Positions 1 through 10,556 of a stretch of DNA of 20,696 nucleotides are shown piece after piece (within the stretch, counting starts at the first letter, position 1; each line of letters begins with the position of its first letter). Below the pieces are notes generated by a model that saw only the letters and a list, made by a program, of their open reading frames with translations, was not told the DNA's origin and made no database searches. A program made the translations under genes and the position numbers. Source of the stretch: Phoronis ovalis (Eukaryota > Phoronida > Phoronidae); assembly GCA_028565635.1 (NCBI GenBank), contig JAOXYB010111381.1:1-20696 (forward strand), written 5' to 3'.

Positions 1-27
1 ATATGTATCAAACATTTATAATTGCAG

Positions 28-584
28 AAAATATGACAAGTTGCCAGGTGGTGTCTCTAAGACGATCGTTGTTATTTCAAGTGTATATATTGATGAAGTA
101 GAGAAAGTTGAAATACGTTATGAGAAGTACAAAGGTGGTTCTTTCCTTGGTTGGGGAAAAGGAGATTCAACCCTTGGTGTGAGCAAAATACGAATAACGG
201 TTGGATTAACCGAACACAGGTAAACTGTCCATTTTTTATTTCAATTTCATAATAGACTACCAATTATTACATGCAGCTAAACATATATAGAATTATGGCA
301 TAAATTGCTTCTATCATTACAGTATATTATATTCCTCATTTCTTGTTACCGCTAGGTTTTTACCCAATTCTGCATGTTTAAGATATGCGGTACATTATAT
401 GCTTAAGTACATAGTACATGGGTACTAAGTATACAGTACAAATGTCCACAAGGTGTCATGCTTAAGTCCTTAGGGGCCTTATGATGTTTTTCATTGTTTC
501 AGTTTTGATTTTTGCCCGACAACACCTTCCATTCTAGATGGCCAAACTGAGATTTTAACAAGTACAGAACATACCTGTATATGA
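28..584 (+). CDS. Lipase-family protein, C-terminal PLAT domain (3' partial gene, last two exons)
   Basis: Two exons are visible: 28-219, preceded by acceptor attgcag and followed by donor CAG|gtaaac, and 503-584, preceded by cattgtttcag and ending in TGA at 582-584. The split codon AG|T makes Ser across the junction, so the frame is consistent. The translation is a beta-rich segment (VYIDEVEKVEIRYEKYKGG), then GVSKIRITVG, then SFDFCPTTPSILDGQTEI and a final Cys two residues from the end. This order (valine-rich strands, G-x-SKI, F-x-FC, terminal Cys) is the C-terminus of the PLAT/C2-like domain of pancreatic, hepatic and lipoprotein lipases, which binds colipase or lipoprotein. The catalytic Ser-Asp-His domain lies outside the window, so activity cannot be judged. 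If the donor at 220 were not used, a TAA at 221-223 would end the protein before the conserved FC segment, which argues for splicing. Another PLAT protein remains possible. Confidence 0.7.
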
Positions 585-828
585 GCTCATACCTTACGAT
601 CACCTGTGTCTGGTTACATACTTATCGAGAATTAAACCTAGGACATAAACACACTAGCTAATGAAAGCTGATAAATGATTGAAATATGTTTGAATAATGC
701 ATATAATATGCATATATTGTATGTAATATCCATATCAGCATTTATTCGAGACCATAATATACTGTTTATATGCATTATATTAGAACTAAGTTACTTCAGG
801 TGACTTGACGCATTACATTATATATTGC

Positions 829-863
829 AATAAAAATATCAGTAGACAATGGTGCCAAATAAA
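829..863 (+). promoter_or_regulatory. Candidate polyadenylation signals of the lipase gene
   Basis: AATAAA occurs at 829-834 and again at 858-863, about 245-280 bases after the lipase stop codon. They are the most plausible 3' end signals for that transcript. In such AT-rich DNA the hexamer also arises by chance. Confidence 0.4.
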
Positions 864-2449
864 TTAGCAAAAATATATATGTATTACAAATATTACAATT
901 CCTTCACTTTCAAAATGTTCGTGTTTTCATTTGTTTACTATATTAATACATAAAGAAACATTAATTTCACAAATGCCAGTTAGCAATTGACATTAGCGTT
1001 TTCTTCAAGAGAATATTAAGTTTCACGGCATAAAAATAAATCCACAGCAACTTCCAAATTTATGTTTGTTTTCTAAAATTTAGTTTGCAACATGAACCAC
1101 AAAGGGCGCTATTTTAATTCGGTTTTGTTTCTAACCACTTTCACTCGACGAGCGAGTGTATTCACTTGATATTATGGTAATAATGCCTGTTTTCCCTTGC
1201 GTTTGTTCAAATAATTTATAAACTCTTCCACTTTGTTATATTGAATAAACGTTAAGGTAATTATTTTTACTTTAAGTACAAGATAATTAGCAGCAATTAT
1301 GAACTAGGATTTTCTTGTAAACAATGAAGAAGGAACTAAATGGATCTAAGTGTAATGCCAAAATTATGGGACTTTTGACACAAATTCGCACAATTTCGGA
1401 AACTAAACGAATAACAAAATAACAGGACACACGAATACGCGACAGACGGCATCCGACTATTTCATCTGCGTATGATCTCTTTAATCCGTACAGGTAATTC
1501 ATTTCTACATTAAAATAATAACAAACAGGTGAAACCTTAAGCGGGAAAGGAACGTAGGATGTTGACTGTAAAGTTTGATGTAAGTCACAACATAAGTAAT
1601 CAACCCGACATGGTTATCATCCATGAGGTGCGCGCCTAGATGGAGTTAGGGTGAGAAAAATTCACTCCTTTCGTTTAGTAGTATAGATGACATCACGTAC
1701 TTGGAATCATGATTCACGGGCGCTGCTGTTAATTCTTAGAATATTAGTACATACTTTGTTATTTTTATTTTTTTTCTGCTTGTGGCAGAAAACAGCATGG
1801 AAGCAATTGAACATTCTATGGAAACAAACTGTGCAAATTTGAAAACTGGTTTTTGAGCAATGATATTTAATTTTAAGATTGCTGCCTGCACTAAAATATG
1901 ATTGTTCGTCAAATTAGTTATCGAGTCCACTGGTTATGTTGTGGTCACAACATTACTTCTTACATAAGTACTAACCTAGTCAGTTGTAATTGTAATTTCT
2001 AATTGTAGGCATGTAGGTTACGTTATACATATCATGTAAGAGCGAGATTGGCGAGCTCGTTATTATATGCTCATGTTCTGAAATTTATCATTTTTTAATT
2101 TGGTTTTTAAAGAGAAAGGAAATAGAGCAAAGAAATATTGTAATCTTGCTTGAATTTTTTAAACATATCAAGTTTTGTATTGATTCTGGAAAAATCCAAG
2201 CTCATCCAAGACGGCCGCCATTTTAGACCCAGCTGAATACTGACGTAACTACTTCCTACAATACAATCACTTGAATTGATAGATTATTATTTGAAACAAA
2301 ACCTAGTAAAATAAGGGAATTAATAAAATGGTCAAAAAAACTGTGTTGAATATTTCAAAAACTAACATCTTATTAACAATTGATATCAAGAGAGGTAAAA
2401 GAATATGGCACCGTAAAATAAAATAAATGAAACACTTAAAGCGGATACG
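864..2449. other. Intergenic region between two convergent genes; no supported gene
   Basis: No open frame here has splice sites plus a family-like translation. A minus-strand open frame at 1287-1502 starts just after an acceptor-like stretch but matches nothing I know. A short hairpin (cactcg / cgagtg) lies at 1142-1158. The stretch 2214-2248 is locally GC-rich and holds a YY1-like and a CRE-like motif, listed separately. Confidence 0.4.
2168..2248 (-). promoter_or_regulatory. Possible minus-strand promoter element: YY1-like and CRE-like motifs
   Basis: On the minus strand AAAATGGCGGC (2224-2214) matches the YY1 core, and TGACGTAA (2241-2248 on the plus strand) matches a CRE/C/EBP-type site. 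Both sit in a small GC-rich island in otherwise AT-rich DNA. YY1 sites of this form often overlap the start of animal housekeeping transcripts, and the ATG inside it opens a 17-codon frame ending in TGA at 2168-2170. No downstream coding exon could be joined to it, so a promoter of a non-coding or unseen transcript is only a suggestion. Confidence 0.25.
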
Positions 2450-2455
2450 TTTATT
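2450..2455 (-). promoter_or_regulatory. Candidate polyadenylation signal of the Ly6-like gene
   Basis: AATAAA on the minus strand, about 300 bases downstream of the Ly6-like stop codon. No closer canonical hexamer was seen, but variant signals may be used. Confidence 0.3.
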
Positions 2456-2755
2456 ATTGCAAAAGTGATACCATTACAATTATTTTCACATCTCGTTTTC
2501 TGATTATTTATATTAAGGTTTGTCCAGCAACACCTAATTTAAACATGCCGCATTAATTTCCGGTCACTGTGCATAAAGAATCCACAGTTGCATAACGTGT
2601 TTTTTTCATTAAAGTTTAAAAAGCTACATTTAACCCAGTGATCACCTTCTGTAATGTGTATTAAGAGAATATAAGACGTTGTATGTGTTGGTGGATTAAG
2701 TATGTAATAATAATTATTGAGGATCACTGTCATATTACAAGTTTTGGTTTCATTG

Positions 2756-4568
2756 TTATGACCAAAATCCTGTTATCGTTGTTGATAATACCAACGTTAA
2801 GAAAATGTTCAGCACATGGACAATTGCCGTAATGCCACTATTGCAGAAATTTGCTTTGCAGCAAGCAATTTCAACCGGAAGTTCAATGCCGAGCATGATT
2901 GAGGAAAAATTATTCCCAGTAGACACGCACATATTGGGACTCTTCAGACATTTCCTTTGAATAGTGTTTACTTTATCGCCTTTGTTTATAAATATTCTCT
3001 GAAAGAGAAATGAAGGAGCACAATAATATAATTGCATATTTATAAATAACTTCATGGCATTTCTAAAACAAATGGAAATATATGGTTACAATTTCACAGA
3101 ATAAAAAATTCACATACTGAACATTCATCACAGTCTGCCATGTATGGTGGCGCTTCGATATTCAAGGCTGATCTATACCAGGGCCACGGATGACTGCATT
3201 CCGATGCACCACTTTTGGGTTCTTCCGTGTATGTGCATTCGTAGCAATTGAACTTTTCTGCGTCAACACTTGAACCTATCGTAACAAAACCAATTCTGCT
3301 TCATTTAAAATATCTGGAATCCGTGAAATTGTGAATAATTGGCAAACACACCTTTGGGAAATCAACTGTTTACTGAGTAAAATTGTTATCCAGAGAGGAA
3401 AACTTTCCCCATGTTGTTTGTACATTAATTGCATTATGGTATATGATTAGTGGGCATTGTTTAACATAACATACTTATTATGTCATTTCTATAGTTTGTA
3501 ACAAAATGCGACCATGTAATACAGTGATATTTTGTTTGCGTCGTATTTTATAAATGAGGACAATAGTTAGCAAAGGCATTACCGCATGCTTTGAACCTCA
3601 GCGGGAACATGCATTCATTCAAATGTTAGAACGCGAACACTTTGTTACAATGATGTAGATTAAATTTTCAGAAAAGATTCCCGCTAAGGTTCAAGCTAAT
3701 ATGGTAACGCCTTTGCTGCATAACGCTTGTCCTCATTACAAAATGCGACGTCACAAACGAAACACCATCATACCACAGTCATACCACAGAGTCGCATTTC
3801 GTTGCAAACGATAGTAAGCATTCTGATTCTAGATAATCTTATCGTAATGAGTTTGAAGTGTTGTGGAAAATAGTCAATTATTTAATACAATAAGATATCC
3901 ACTTTAGGAGTATCTTAAAAGAATAGTTCACAACACAAGTTGTCAAAATTTTGAAGTTGTTATATTTGTGTGAGGGTCCTGGAACTCGCTAATATATGCT
4001 ATTATATATCATATTTATACAAGGTGCTGTGAACAAGATTTCTATGCATTTACAGCCTGTCGATACTCGACTCTGGCTTTCCCTTGACATTTAATATATA
4101 TATAGTATATATACAACTATAAAACTGCTGCATGTTAGACAGGTAGCAGTAGTGTCTGGCACACAAATGTATATGATTAATCAATTTTAATGACAAGGTA
4201 AACCATGCAGGTATATGATGATGAATTCCAAGCAAGGTAAGTTAAAAACCATAATGAGGACTAACAGCTATTGGCCATTGATAAAAAATACCAAATAAAG
4301 TTTCTAAAAAATGATTATTTTTAATCAGGACAGTTCCAAGTGTCCATAAAACCAGAAAAAGTGTTCTATATGTGAATGACAATGACGCAATATGTAATAT
4401 GTCAAAACAAAGAACTAGTTTGTAATCGTGTAGTAGTCCAGTACATTTTATATGATATGTTAGTCTTGTTCCCAGCCTGCATGCCGAAAAGTACTTTTTA
4501 ATATACTTACTTTTTAAGCCAATGCCAACAATCACTATAGTTGAGAAATATTTCCACAAGTGTTTCAT
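2756..4568 (-). CDS. Ly6/uPAR-type three-finger protein, GPI-anchored (complete, three exons)
   Basis: Exons on the minus strand are 4568-4511, 3275-3118 and 2998-2756. Donors are A|gtaagt and TCA|gtatgt; acceptors are gatag and a fine pyrimidine tract ending tttcag. Phases 1 and 0 agree, giving 152 residues. Residues 1-20 form a signal peptide (MKHLWKYFSTIVIVGIGLK). Ten cysteines (30, 33, 46, 68, 71, 89, 96, 118, 119, 124) follow the canonical Ly6 order: CYEC at the start, CC then CN at the end (ACCKANFCN). Residues ~128-150 are hydrophobic with no charged end, as expected for a GPI-anchor signal. Signal exon plus two domain exons is the usual Ly6 gene plan. Such proteins sit on the outer cell surface or modulate receptors; the ligand cannot be told. 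The gene is convergent with the lipase gene. A secreted relative is the main alternative, disfavoured by the tail. Confidence 0.85.
3490..3814. mobile_element. Foldback/MITE-like element in intron 1 of the Ly6-like gene
   Basis: The two ends are imperfect inverted copies: ctatagtttgtaacaaaatg at the left reads ctatcgtttgcaacgaaatg from the right end inward, and the match continues with atgaggacaa, gcaaaggc-ttacc and gcttgaacct-agcggga to within about 70 bases of the centre. Long imperfect arms and a small loop with no coding capacity are typical of miniature inverted-repeat or foldback elements. Divergence between the arms suggests an old copy. A target-site duplication is not clear (TA at most). 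Confidence 0.6.
4092..4114. repeat. TA-rich microsatellite
   Basis: Short alternating TA run interrupted by a single G, inside intron 1 of the Ly6-like gene. Confidence 0.6.
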
Positions 4569-5275
4569 TTTCAGTTAAAACTCAGTAACTATGGCTTATT
4601 TCAAAACATGATGCCTGACTTTTTACTTTTTTGCGACTGTGTATTTGCGTTTACTGCATAGCATTTCACGTGAGTTCTTGTTGTTTGTAGGAGCGCTAAA
4701 AATTTATGGTTAATATTCCTTTGCATTATGCGTACGCAAAAATAATACAATTATTACTTTGTACATAACAAAAATAATCCTTTATTTTAAACGTCTATAT
4801 GTAGTCATAGCAATCACTGCTAATAGAACAGTACAGTATGCATGGATTATTACCACTCGTCGTTCTGAATTTGCTCAGGATTTATGTCTCTAAAAGCCGA
4901 ACCTTGAAGTATCGCTACAATTGATTTCAAAATTAATTTGTAAATATAATACAGGTATGCGTAAACTGAAACAATAGAATAAATTAATTTTACATTTCAA
5001 GTTAAAATATTCCTCATATGGTATAAAAGATAAAGTAAGCGTCTTTATATGGAATGCTTTCAAGACCTTTCTCGGAAATTGTCTATACAATTCGAAGTTC
5101 GAAACAATATTTAAGAAACACCGATAAATCAAATAAAAAAAAATTCAAAACACAGTGACAACAATCAGCTGGTCTATCAGGCCTATTAAAAATCTCGGGA
5201 ACAAGCACATTTCAAGTGACCAAGTTACCAGAACAGGAAATTTTATAGCTACTTTAGAAAATCCGATCTACAACA
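4569..5275. other. Intergenic spacer upstream of the Ly6-like gene; nothing recognised
   Basis: This AT-rich spacer lies between the Ly6-like start codon and the 3' end of the next minus-strand gene. It should hold the Ly6-like promoter, but no clear TATA box or other core element stands out. The open frame at 4890-5132 has no family resemblance or splice support. Confidence 0.4.
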
Positions 5276-5281
5276 TTTATT
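5276..5281 (-). promoter_or_regulatory. Candidate polyadenylation signal of the Lys/Glu-rich gene
   Basis: AATAAA on the minus strand about 107 bases after the stop codon, a normal 3'-UTR distance. A second AATAAA (5392-5387) overlaps the stop codon itself and is less likely to be used. Confidence 0.45.
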
Positions 5282-5387
5282 ATTATTATAATGGTTACGC
5301 CTTCTAAGATTATGCCTTCTGATGATAGACAGCTTTGGTTCAATAGTGATTGATAGAGAGTGTCTACACGTGTAGCAGGCTCTCTGT

Positions 5388-8300
5388 TTATTCATCTTCT
5401 TCCTTCTTTTTTTTCTTTTTCTTCTTCTTTATTTCTACGTCCCCTTCCGGCTCTATTTCTATTTCTACATCTTTTTCTTTCTTCTTTTTCTTTTTGTCTT
5501 TCTTTTTTCCTGTGTCCTCTTCCATGTCTAATACTTCTTCTAATTTTTCTTCTTTCTTCTTCTTTTTATCTTTTTTCTTTGTAACCTCAGGATAATCTTC
5601 TAAGTCTTCTACTACTACATCTTTTTTCTTTTTTCCTTTCTTCCTGTCACTTTCCTCGTCAACATTGATTCCACTATCAGTAGATATAAAACTGACTTCG
5701 CTATTTTCCCTTTGCTTTTGCTTTCGCTTTTCCTCTAATTTTTCCTTAAATTTGGCTTCGTGTCGTTCTTTTTCTTTGTATACACTAAATACAGAAAAGA
5801 CATTTTCTATACAACACGTTTAGCATATACTAATTAGCACTAGATCGTCTATAAACTTAAATGCATATTTTAATCAAATGTTTGATATTTTTGTATTTTA
5901 AAATTGTTAAATTTTCTCATGCAAGAAATATGAAGATCCGACTCAATGATAATTGCAAAATATCTTGTATTTAAAAGAGGTTACAGTCTCGAAATTTTAA
6001 TGATTCATCTGTCGTTGAATTTTCATCAATTTTCTCATAATATAAAATTCTACAAGTTTATTGCTAAATAATGGAGCTTCGTTATTAATATAAAACTCAC
6101 CAAAATATTTTTGTAACTAAGACTCCACATTGGTATAAGTCTAATATATAGATATCTTCATAGTAGAACTACTGTAACACTTACGCTTCTTCGTGTCCTT
6201 TCGCTTGATCAAATAATTCAGCAACTTGCTTTTGTTTCTGTTTCCGTTTCTCTTTCTTTTCTCTAACTAAATCAGCCTGTCTGGATCGTTCAGTTTCGTG
6301 CTTCCGAGCTGTGGCGCTAAAGTCTCTAAGAATCTCATCTGTCTCCTGAAATGAACACGAATATAAATTAGGTAATACTTTTCATAAATTCAGCATTTTC
6401 ACTATTATAAGAGAGACGGGACCCCTGGATGGGGTATGTTCGCAGCGATATTAATTTCCAACCTTTATCACTGCCGCCAATGTTTGACACAAACTACCAG
6501 GTGCTGCGCAGGATACTCATTGTGAAATTTGCATTTTGCTACAAATGTGTTAAAATGCTAAACATGAGTAATGGTCGCTTTCTTACTGTCACAGAATCCG
6601 TCTTGGAAAAATGACCAACACTGTAATAGGCGAGGAAGCGGTTCTGTGCTTTATACCGAATATCAACTTCACAACATGCAGATTACAAGAGGTTATGTTA
6701 CAAATAATCCTAAGAAAGGAGCACTCACTTCTGCATACGCTTGGTGTATGTCATCCAAAGGCATGTCTATAAGACTTCCACTACTAAAGTGGCGTTCTTT
6801 CTCCTTCTTCTTCTTTTTATCTTTCTTCTTTTTCTTCTTCCTTGCAGCAGCTTCTTCTTCCTCAAATGATACAAATGCAAGAGAGTTCTCTAATGCTCCT
6901 CCTCGTTGTTTAAGGTAACTGTTTACTGCAGCTCTTCCATGAGCGGAGTTGTTTCTATTTCTTGAATCTTTGTCATCAACTGCAATGAACTTAAATTATA
7001 AGCAAGTACAATACAGCTTGTAGCTTGATGTTGTATAACAAGTTTAGTGAATATTACCCCAGATAATTCATCTCGTCATAAAAAGTCGTGTTTAGTCAAT
7101 TTTAATTGGCTAAACACGTCTTATTAAATCTGGTTTGTTAACACATTTTTGTGTAATAAGCTTTTAAGATAAAAATGCTTCAATGTTAATATGATATTTC
7201 CAAAAAAGGGTTTCAATGTTAACATGATATTTCCAAAAAAGGGTTTCAATGTTAATATGATATTACCAAACTGACAGAAGCCATCCACTAACTAAAGTCT
7301 ACCCTGAAGGAACAATTTCTAAAAAAAATACATGGTCATTTTGTAGATGTAGCTGGGAAGGCAGCTATTAAATTTGTTATAAAGGGTCAAAAGAGTCAAC
7401 TATATACGAAACATATTAAGCTAACTACCAAAGCTTTCGAAGCCATCACTATATCTTAATCAGTCCTGACGAGGTGGGAAATTGACTTCACAAGAAATAC
7501 ACTTTATAAGATCCCGGATCCAGAACAGAAGTACCGCCAATTTCCCATCTCCACCAAAGGTCACTAGTACGGATGTAGATGACGTGACGGTGTTGGAACC
7601 TTTGATCTGTAGCTCGAGGTCTGTAGTTGCTTAATATTTATTTATGTTAATATGCAATTGTTTGCATATTAACGTGTCGGTAATATGCCTCCATCAAATC
7701 ATTGCATATCAAATGAAAATATTTATGAGCTACTTTCCTATACAGTACATACATTGCTTTATAGCTAACAGTTCGTGATACTGCTAACTCTTCCTGGTTA
7801 TACTTACACAGATAGTTACAACTTCAAATGAAAATCACTATAAATTTTGAACGTTTTTGTTGACAAATTACAGTATCTGTATATGCCACCAACGAATAAA
7901 ATTAAAGACCCGAAAGATTAGATTGCTTAATATCATCCACACATCAATGATAATGGTACATGGTATATGTATACTGTTTTTTTTATGTAAGAATTCATAT
8001 TTTTCTGGGACTTTTTAATGGTTTTCCATGTAATCTGGTTATTTTGAAATATAATTGAACCCTTAATTATAATTGCGAGAATTACCCAGTGACCGGAACT
8101 TACATAGCATCAAAGCTGAGGTATCCCTTAAAGCTTCTTGCTCAGCTCGGATTTCTTCAGCAGTTTCCTTCATATCAAACCTGCTTTCTTCAATAAATGA
8201 CAACATTACTTCGCTTTCTTTCAAGTATAATTGTTCAACTGTTTTCATAAAAGCCTCCTGAAAGCAGCAAGTAAAATATAATAAATGTTAGATATTGTGG

Positions 8301-10556
8301 TATCCACGATGGCTATTCATTCATCCAGAACACGTGAGTACATAACAGAAACTGCAGCTTTATATAGTCTGATGTAAAGCTTGGAATTAACAGGTTAGCA
8401 AACATGCAGTATACTTCATATTTTAATTTTTAATTTTTACTTTCTTGTTTAATTAGTTTAGATAATATACTAAACTCTTTAGAATGTTGCAGATTATATA
8501 ATATTTTCCAAAATTATCGTGGTTCATTTATTAACAATAACATTAATATATTTTTAAGTAAATCAAATTTTATATGGGGAGCTGGGAAGTCTTTTAGCTT
8601 TTAATAGTTAATCAGTAAGACAGATAATTACATTTCATGTATCATTTGCCCGAATCGTATGTAGGTTTAAAAATGTAACAAAAGCTCCTCTCTCAATCAG
8701 AATCTCAATATATGGCTTTTACTTTTTATTTTTGGTTTGTGTCTAACTCGGATACAGTGTATGTGGTGAAATTCTAAGGTTCAAAAAGTTAGTTGTGAAT
8801 TATTAAACACATTCCAGAAAGAACTAGCAACTGTTATATGATAACATGGCACAAATAACCCTCGGAGGATTTGGCGACAATGAAAGGGATCGAATGACGA
8901 AGGGATATTATGTTGCGTGGCTGAATGTATTCTCGTAAACCTCACTTATAAATTAATTAATGCTCCATGAAATATAATTACGTATTCATATATGTATTTT
9001 ATATGAATATGTAATTATATTTCATGGAACACTAATTAAGTGAGGTTTACGAGAAAATGATTTATACCAACAATAGATTTTTCTTTTTTATGGTATGAGT
9101 AAAAAAGGACCAACGTGCAATCTACTACTGGATTTTTATGTCAATCTTGTAAAATTGTAACTGGGAATCGCAAACCTATGAAGAGTCAAACAATTCTAAG
9201 ACCAAATAAACAGTGCGGACAAGCGATATTCGAAAATAATAAAGACTTATTTCGATTACTTTGGATTACCTTGCCTGGTGAAATGAACACGTGAAGAATA
9301 TATTAATTTTCACTGAAACTCTACAACTTGAAAGTAAAATCCAATTAATCGTCACTGACTATAGTTTACTTCAAAAATACATATTAAAGATGATTCATCA
9401 ACAAACATACAATTCTTAAATATGTAGAAAAAAATGTAATTTTTCTTTTATGCGCTTAAATTTTAGATTTTATCTGTGTCTAAATTTTTGAAAGTTAAAT
9501 TATAAAAATATTGTGAATACAATGTTAAAAAATTAGTCGAATCCTGATAAATTTTCGCATTGAATATGAAAGCGTCATCACTACTAAAGAATCTTTTGTT
9601 TTCCATAATTTTATTTCATGTTGCGTTTTTAAAGTTATTCACTTGAGCGTCATTATAAAAACATGTAGCAAAAGTCTGAATTACTTTTTAAAAATAAATC
9701 GTTATCTCTTTGATTTAATGATTGAATACTATAAGGTTTTGAAAGAAAAGTAAATTGATCTTTTTTAATTTGTGATGTTGTTTATTTATGGCAATATGTA
9801 AATCACTTTAATTACCAGTGATATGCGAGATATACGAAAGAAATTGAAAACTAAGCGTTACATTCGATAAGTCAGTCTCTATAATGTTTGATATTCACGT
9901 GCTTGAGTTTCCTGAAAGCATCTTTTGAGTATTCAGTATGATACCTAGATTATTAATAAAGTAAATATAACATTATATGTTTCTGGTTTCCCTAGATCCT
10001 CACGCGTAATATTTGTTATTTTTGCACATAATTTCTAAATATATACAGCCAATTTCGTAATTTCACTTCCAAGCTTATTCCCTGCCATAGGAGGAATATG
10101 ATGTTTTAACAGAGAAATCGGATGTACAAGAGGCAACTGCCATTTGAATATTTTGGGTAGCTTCTTTCTAGCAAATTATCAGCAGATGTTTTCTAAGGCA
10201 TTCCGCATCTTGAAATCACATAACATTTCGCATACATGGTATTGTACCCCTCCTGGTTCCCCCGTACTTAAACAGTAGTGCCAAGATTTTGCTTCTAGAA
10301 GGACGAAATTAGGGTTCGTCTTTTGAGAAAGCTTTGATGGGATGGCTCTAAATGATTTTCATTTTTAGCAAACTAAAAAAGAAACGGTTTCATACAAAAT
10401 CATATGCAATAAAAGTACACTAGTCTAAGGCTTGAGACATTTTACAGAACGGGTTCTCTGTTCATTTGATACTGCACCCTCATACTTTACCTGCAATGCT
10501 GGACTGAGCCTCTTCAGCTTTTCCCTCAGATCGTCGTTTTCCCAGATTTCGCTCAT
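5388..10556 (-). CDS. Lysine/glutamate-rich charged protein, five exons, function unknown
   Basis: Minus-strand exons are 10556-10491, 8257-8104, 6979-6729, 6345-6185 and 5784-5388. Donors are gtaaag, gtaagt, gtgagt and gtaagt; all acceptors end in AG after T-rich tracts, and all phases agree, giving 342 residues from MSEIWENDDLREKLKRLSPA to TAA. Residues 1-73 are acidic/amphipathic and probably helical. Residues ~118-135 are a Lys-rich block after EEEEAAAR; 158-235 look like a long charged helix (coiled coil or single alpha-helix); the tail from ~245 alternates poly-Lys blocks with acidic patches and ends in eight lysines then EEDE. I do not recognise the family. The poly-Lys and KEKE-like runs fit a nuclear/nucleolar, ribosome- or cytoskeleton-linked protein, but this is inference from composition only. 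The third intron, 6728-6346, and the fourth, 6184-5785, are short; the first is 2.2 kb. The first ATG follows ...ataaccATGAGC and no earlier in-frame ATG was needed. Confidence 0.75.
5395..5640. repeat. Polypyrimidine/polypurine tract within the last coding exon
   Basis: The plus strand is almost all T and C, broken by short acidic- or Val/Asp-coding patches, because the coding strand uses AAA/AAG/GAA/GAG runs. It is low-complexity coding DNA, prone to length change. A shorter tract with the same cause lies at 6799-6841 in exon 3. Confidence 0.7.
7087..7118. repeat. Hairpin-forming inverted repeat
   Basis: Arms cgtgtttagtcaatt and aattggctaaacacg pair with one mismatch around a tiny loop. 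It lies in intron 2 of the Lys/Glu-rich gene. It may be the remnant tip of a MITE. Confidence 0.55.
7179..7269. repeat. 33-bp tandem repeat, about 2.8 copies
   Basis: The unit starts ttcaatgttaatatgatatt and continues with tccaaaaaagggt. Copies begin near 7179, 7212 and 7245. The second differs at one base (taacatg) and the last has ttacc for ttcc and is cut short. High identity suggests recent duplication inside intron 2 of the Lys/Glu-rich gene. Confidence 0.8.
7380..7635. other. GC-richer intronic stretch, possible degenerate repeat
   Basis: This part of intron 2 is richer in G and C than its surroundings and contains a partial inverted match (gaggtgggaaattg near 7470, caatttcccatctcc near 7540). 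Short codon-like frames occur on both strands but all are broken by stops. A decayed mobile-element fragment is the best guess; no family is identified. Confidence 0.3.
7646..7673. repeat. Perfect 12-bp inverted repeat
   Basis: gttaatatgcaa and ttgcatattaac flank a four-base loop. It is in intron 2 of the Lys/Glu-rich gene. Confidence 0.6.
8930..9055. mobile_element. 126-bp near-perfect inverted repeat, likely a recent MITE
   Basis: The left end ttctcgtaaacctcactt is repeated exactly, inverted, at the right end. The inner arms (ccatgaaatataattac and its complement, then attcatata / tatatgaat) also pair almost perfectly, with one small asymmetry near 8950-8962. The whole unit can fold into a single long hairpin. 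High arm identity implies a young insertion or active maintenance. It sits in intron 1 of the Lys/Glu-rich gene. No convincing target-site duplication is seen. Confidence 0.7.

Noticed and set aside
1287-1502. 71-codon minus-strand frame following an acceptor-like attttaatgtag
   Set aside because: No convincing donor, no upstream exon to join, no family resemblance.
4242-4510. Continuation of the open frame beyond the Ly6-like signal exon
   Set aside because: It reads into the intron after a strong gtaagt donor; the spliced product fits the Ly6 family and the read-through does not.
5350-5595. Phe/Ser-rich plus-strand open frames
   Set aside because: They are antisense shadows of the Lys/Glu-rich exon.
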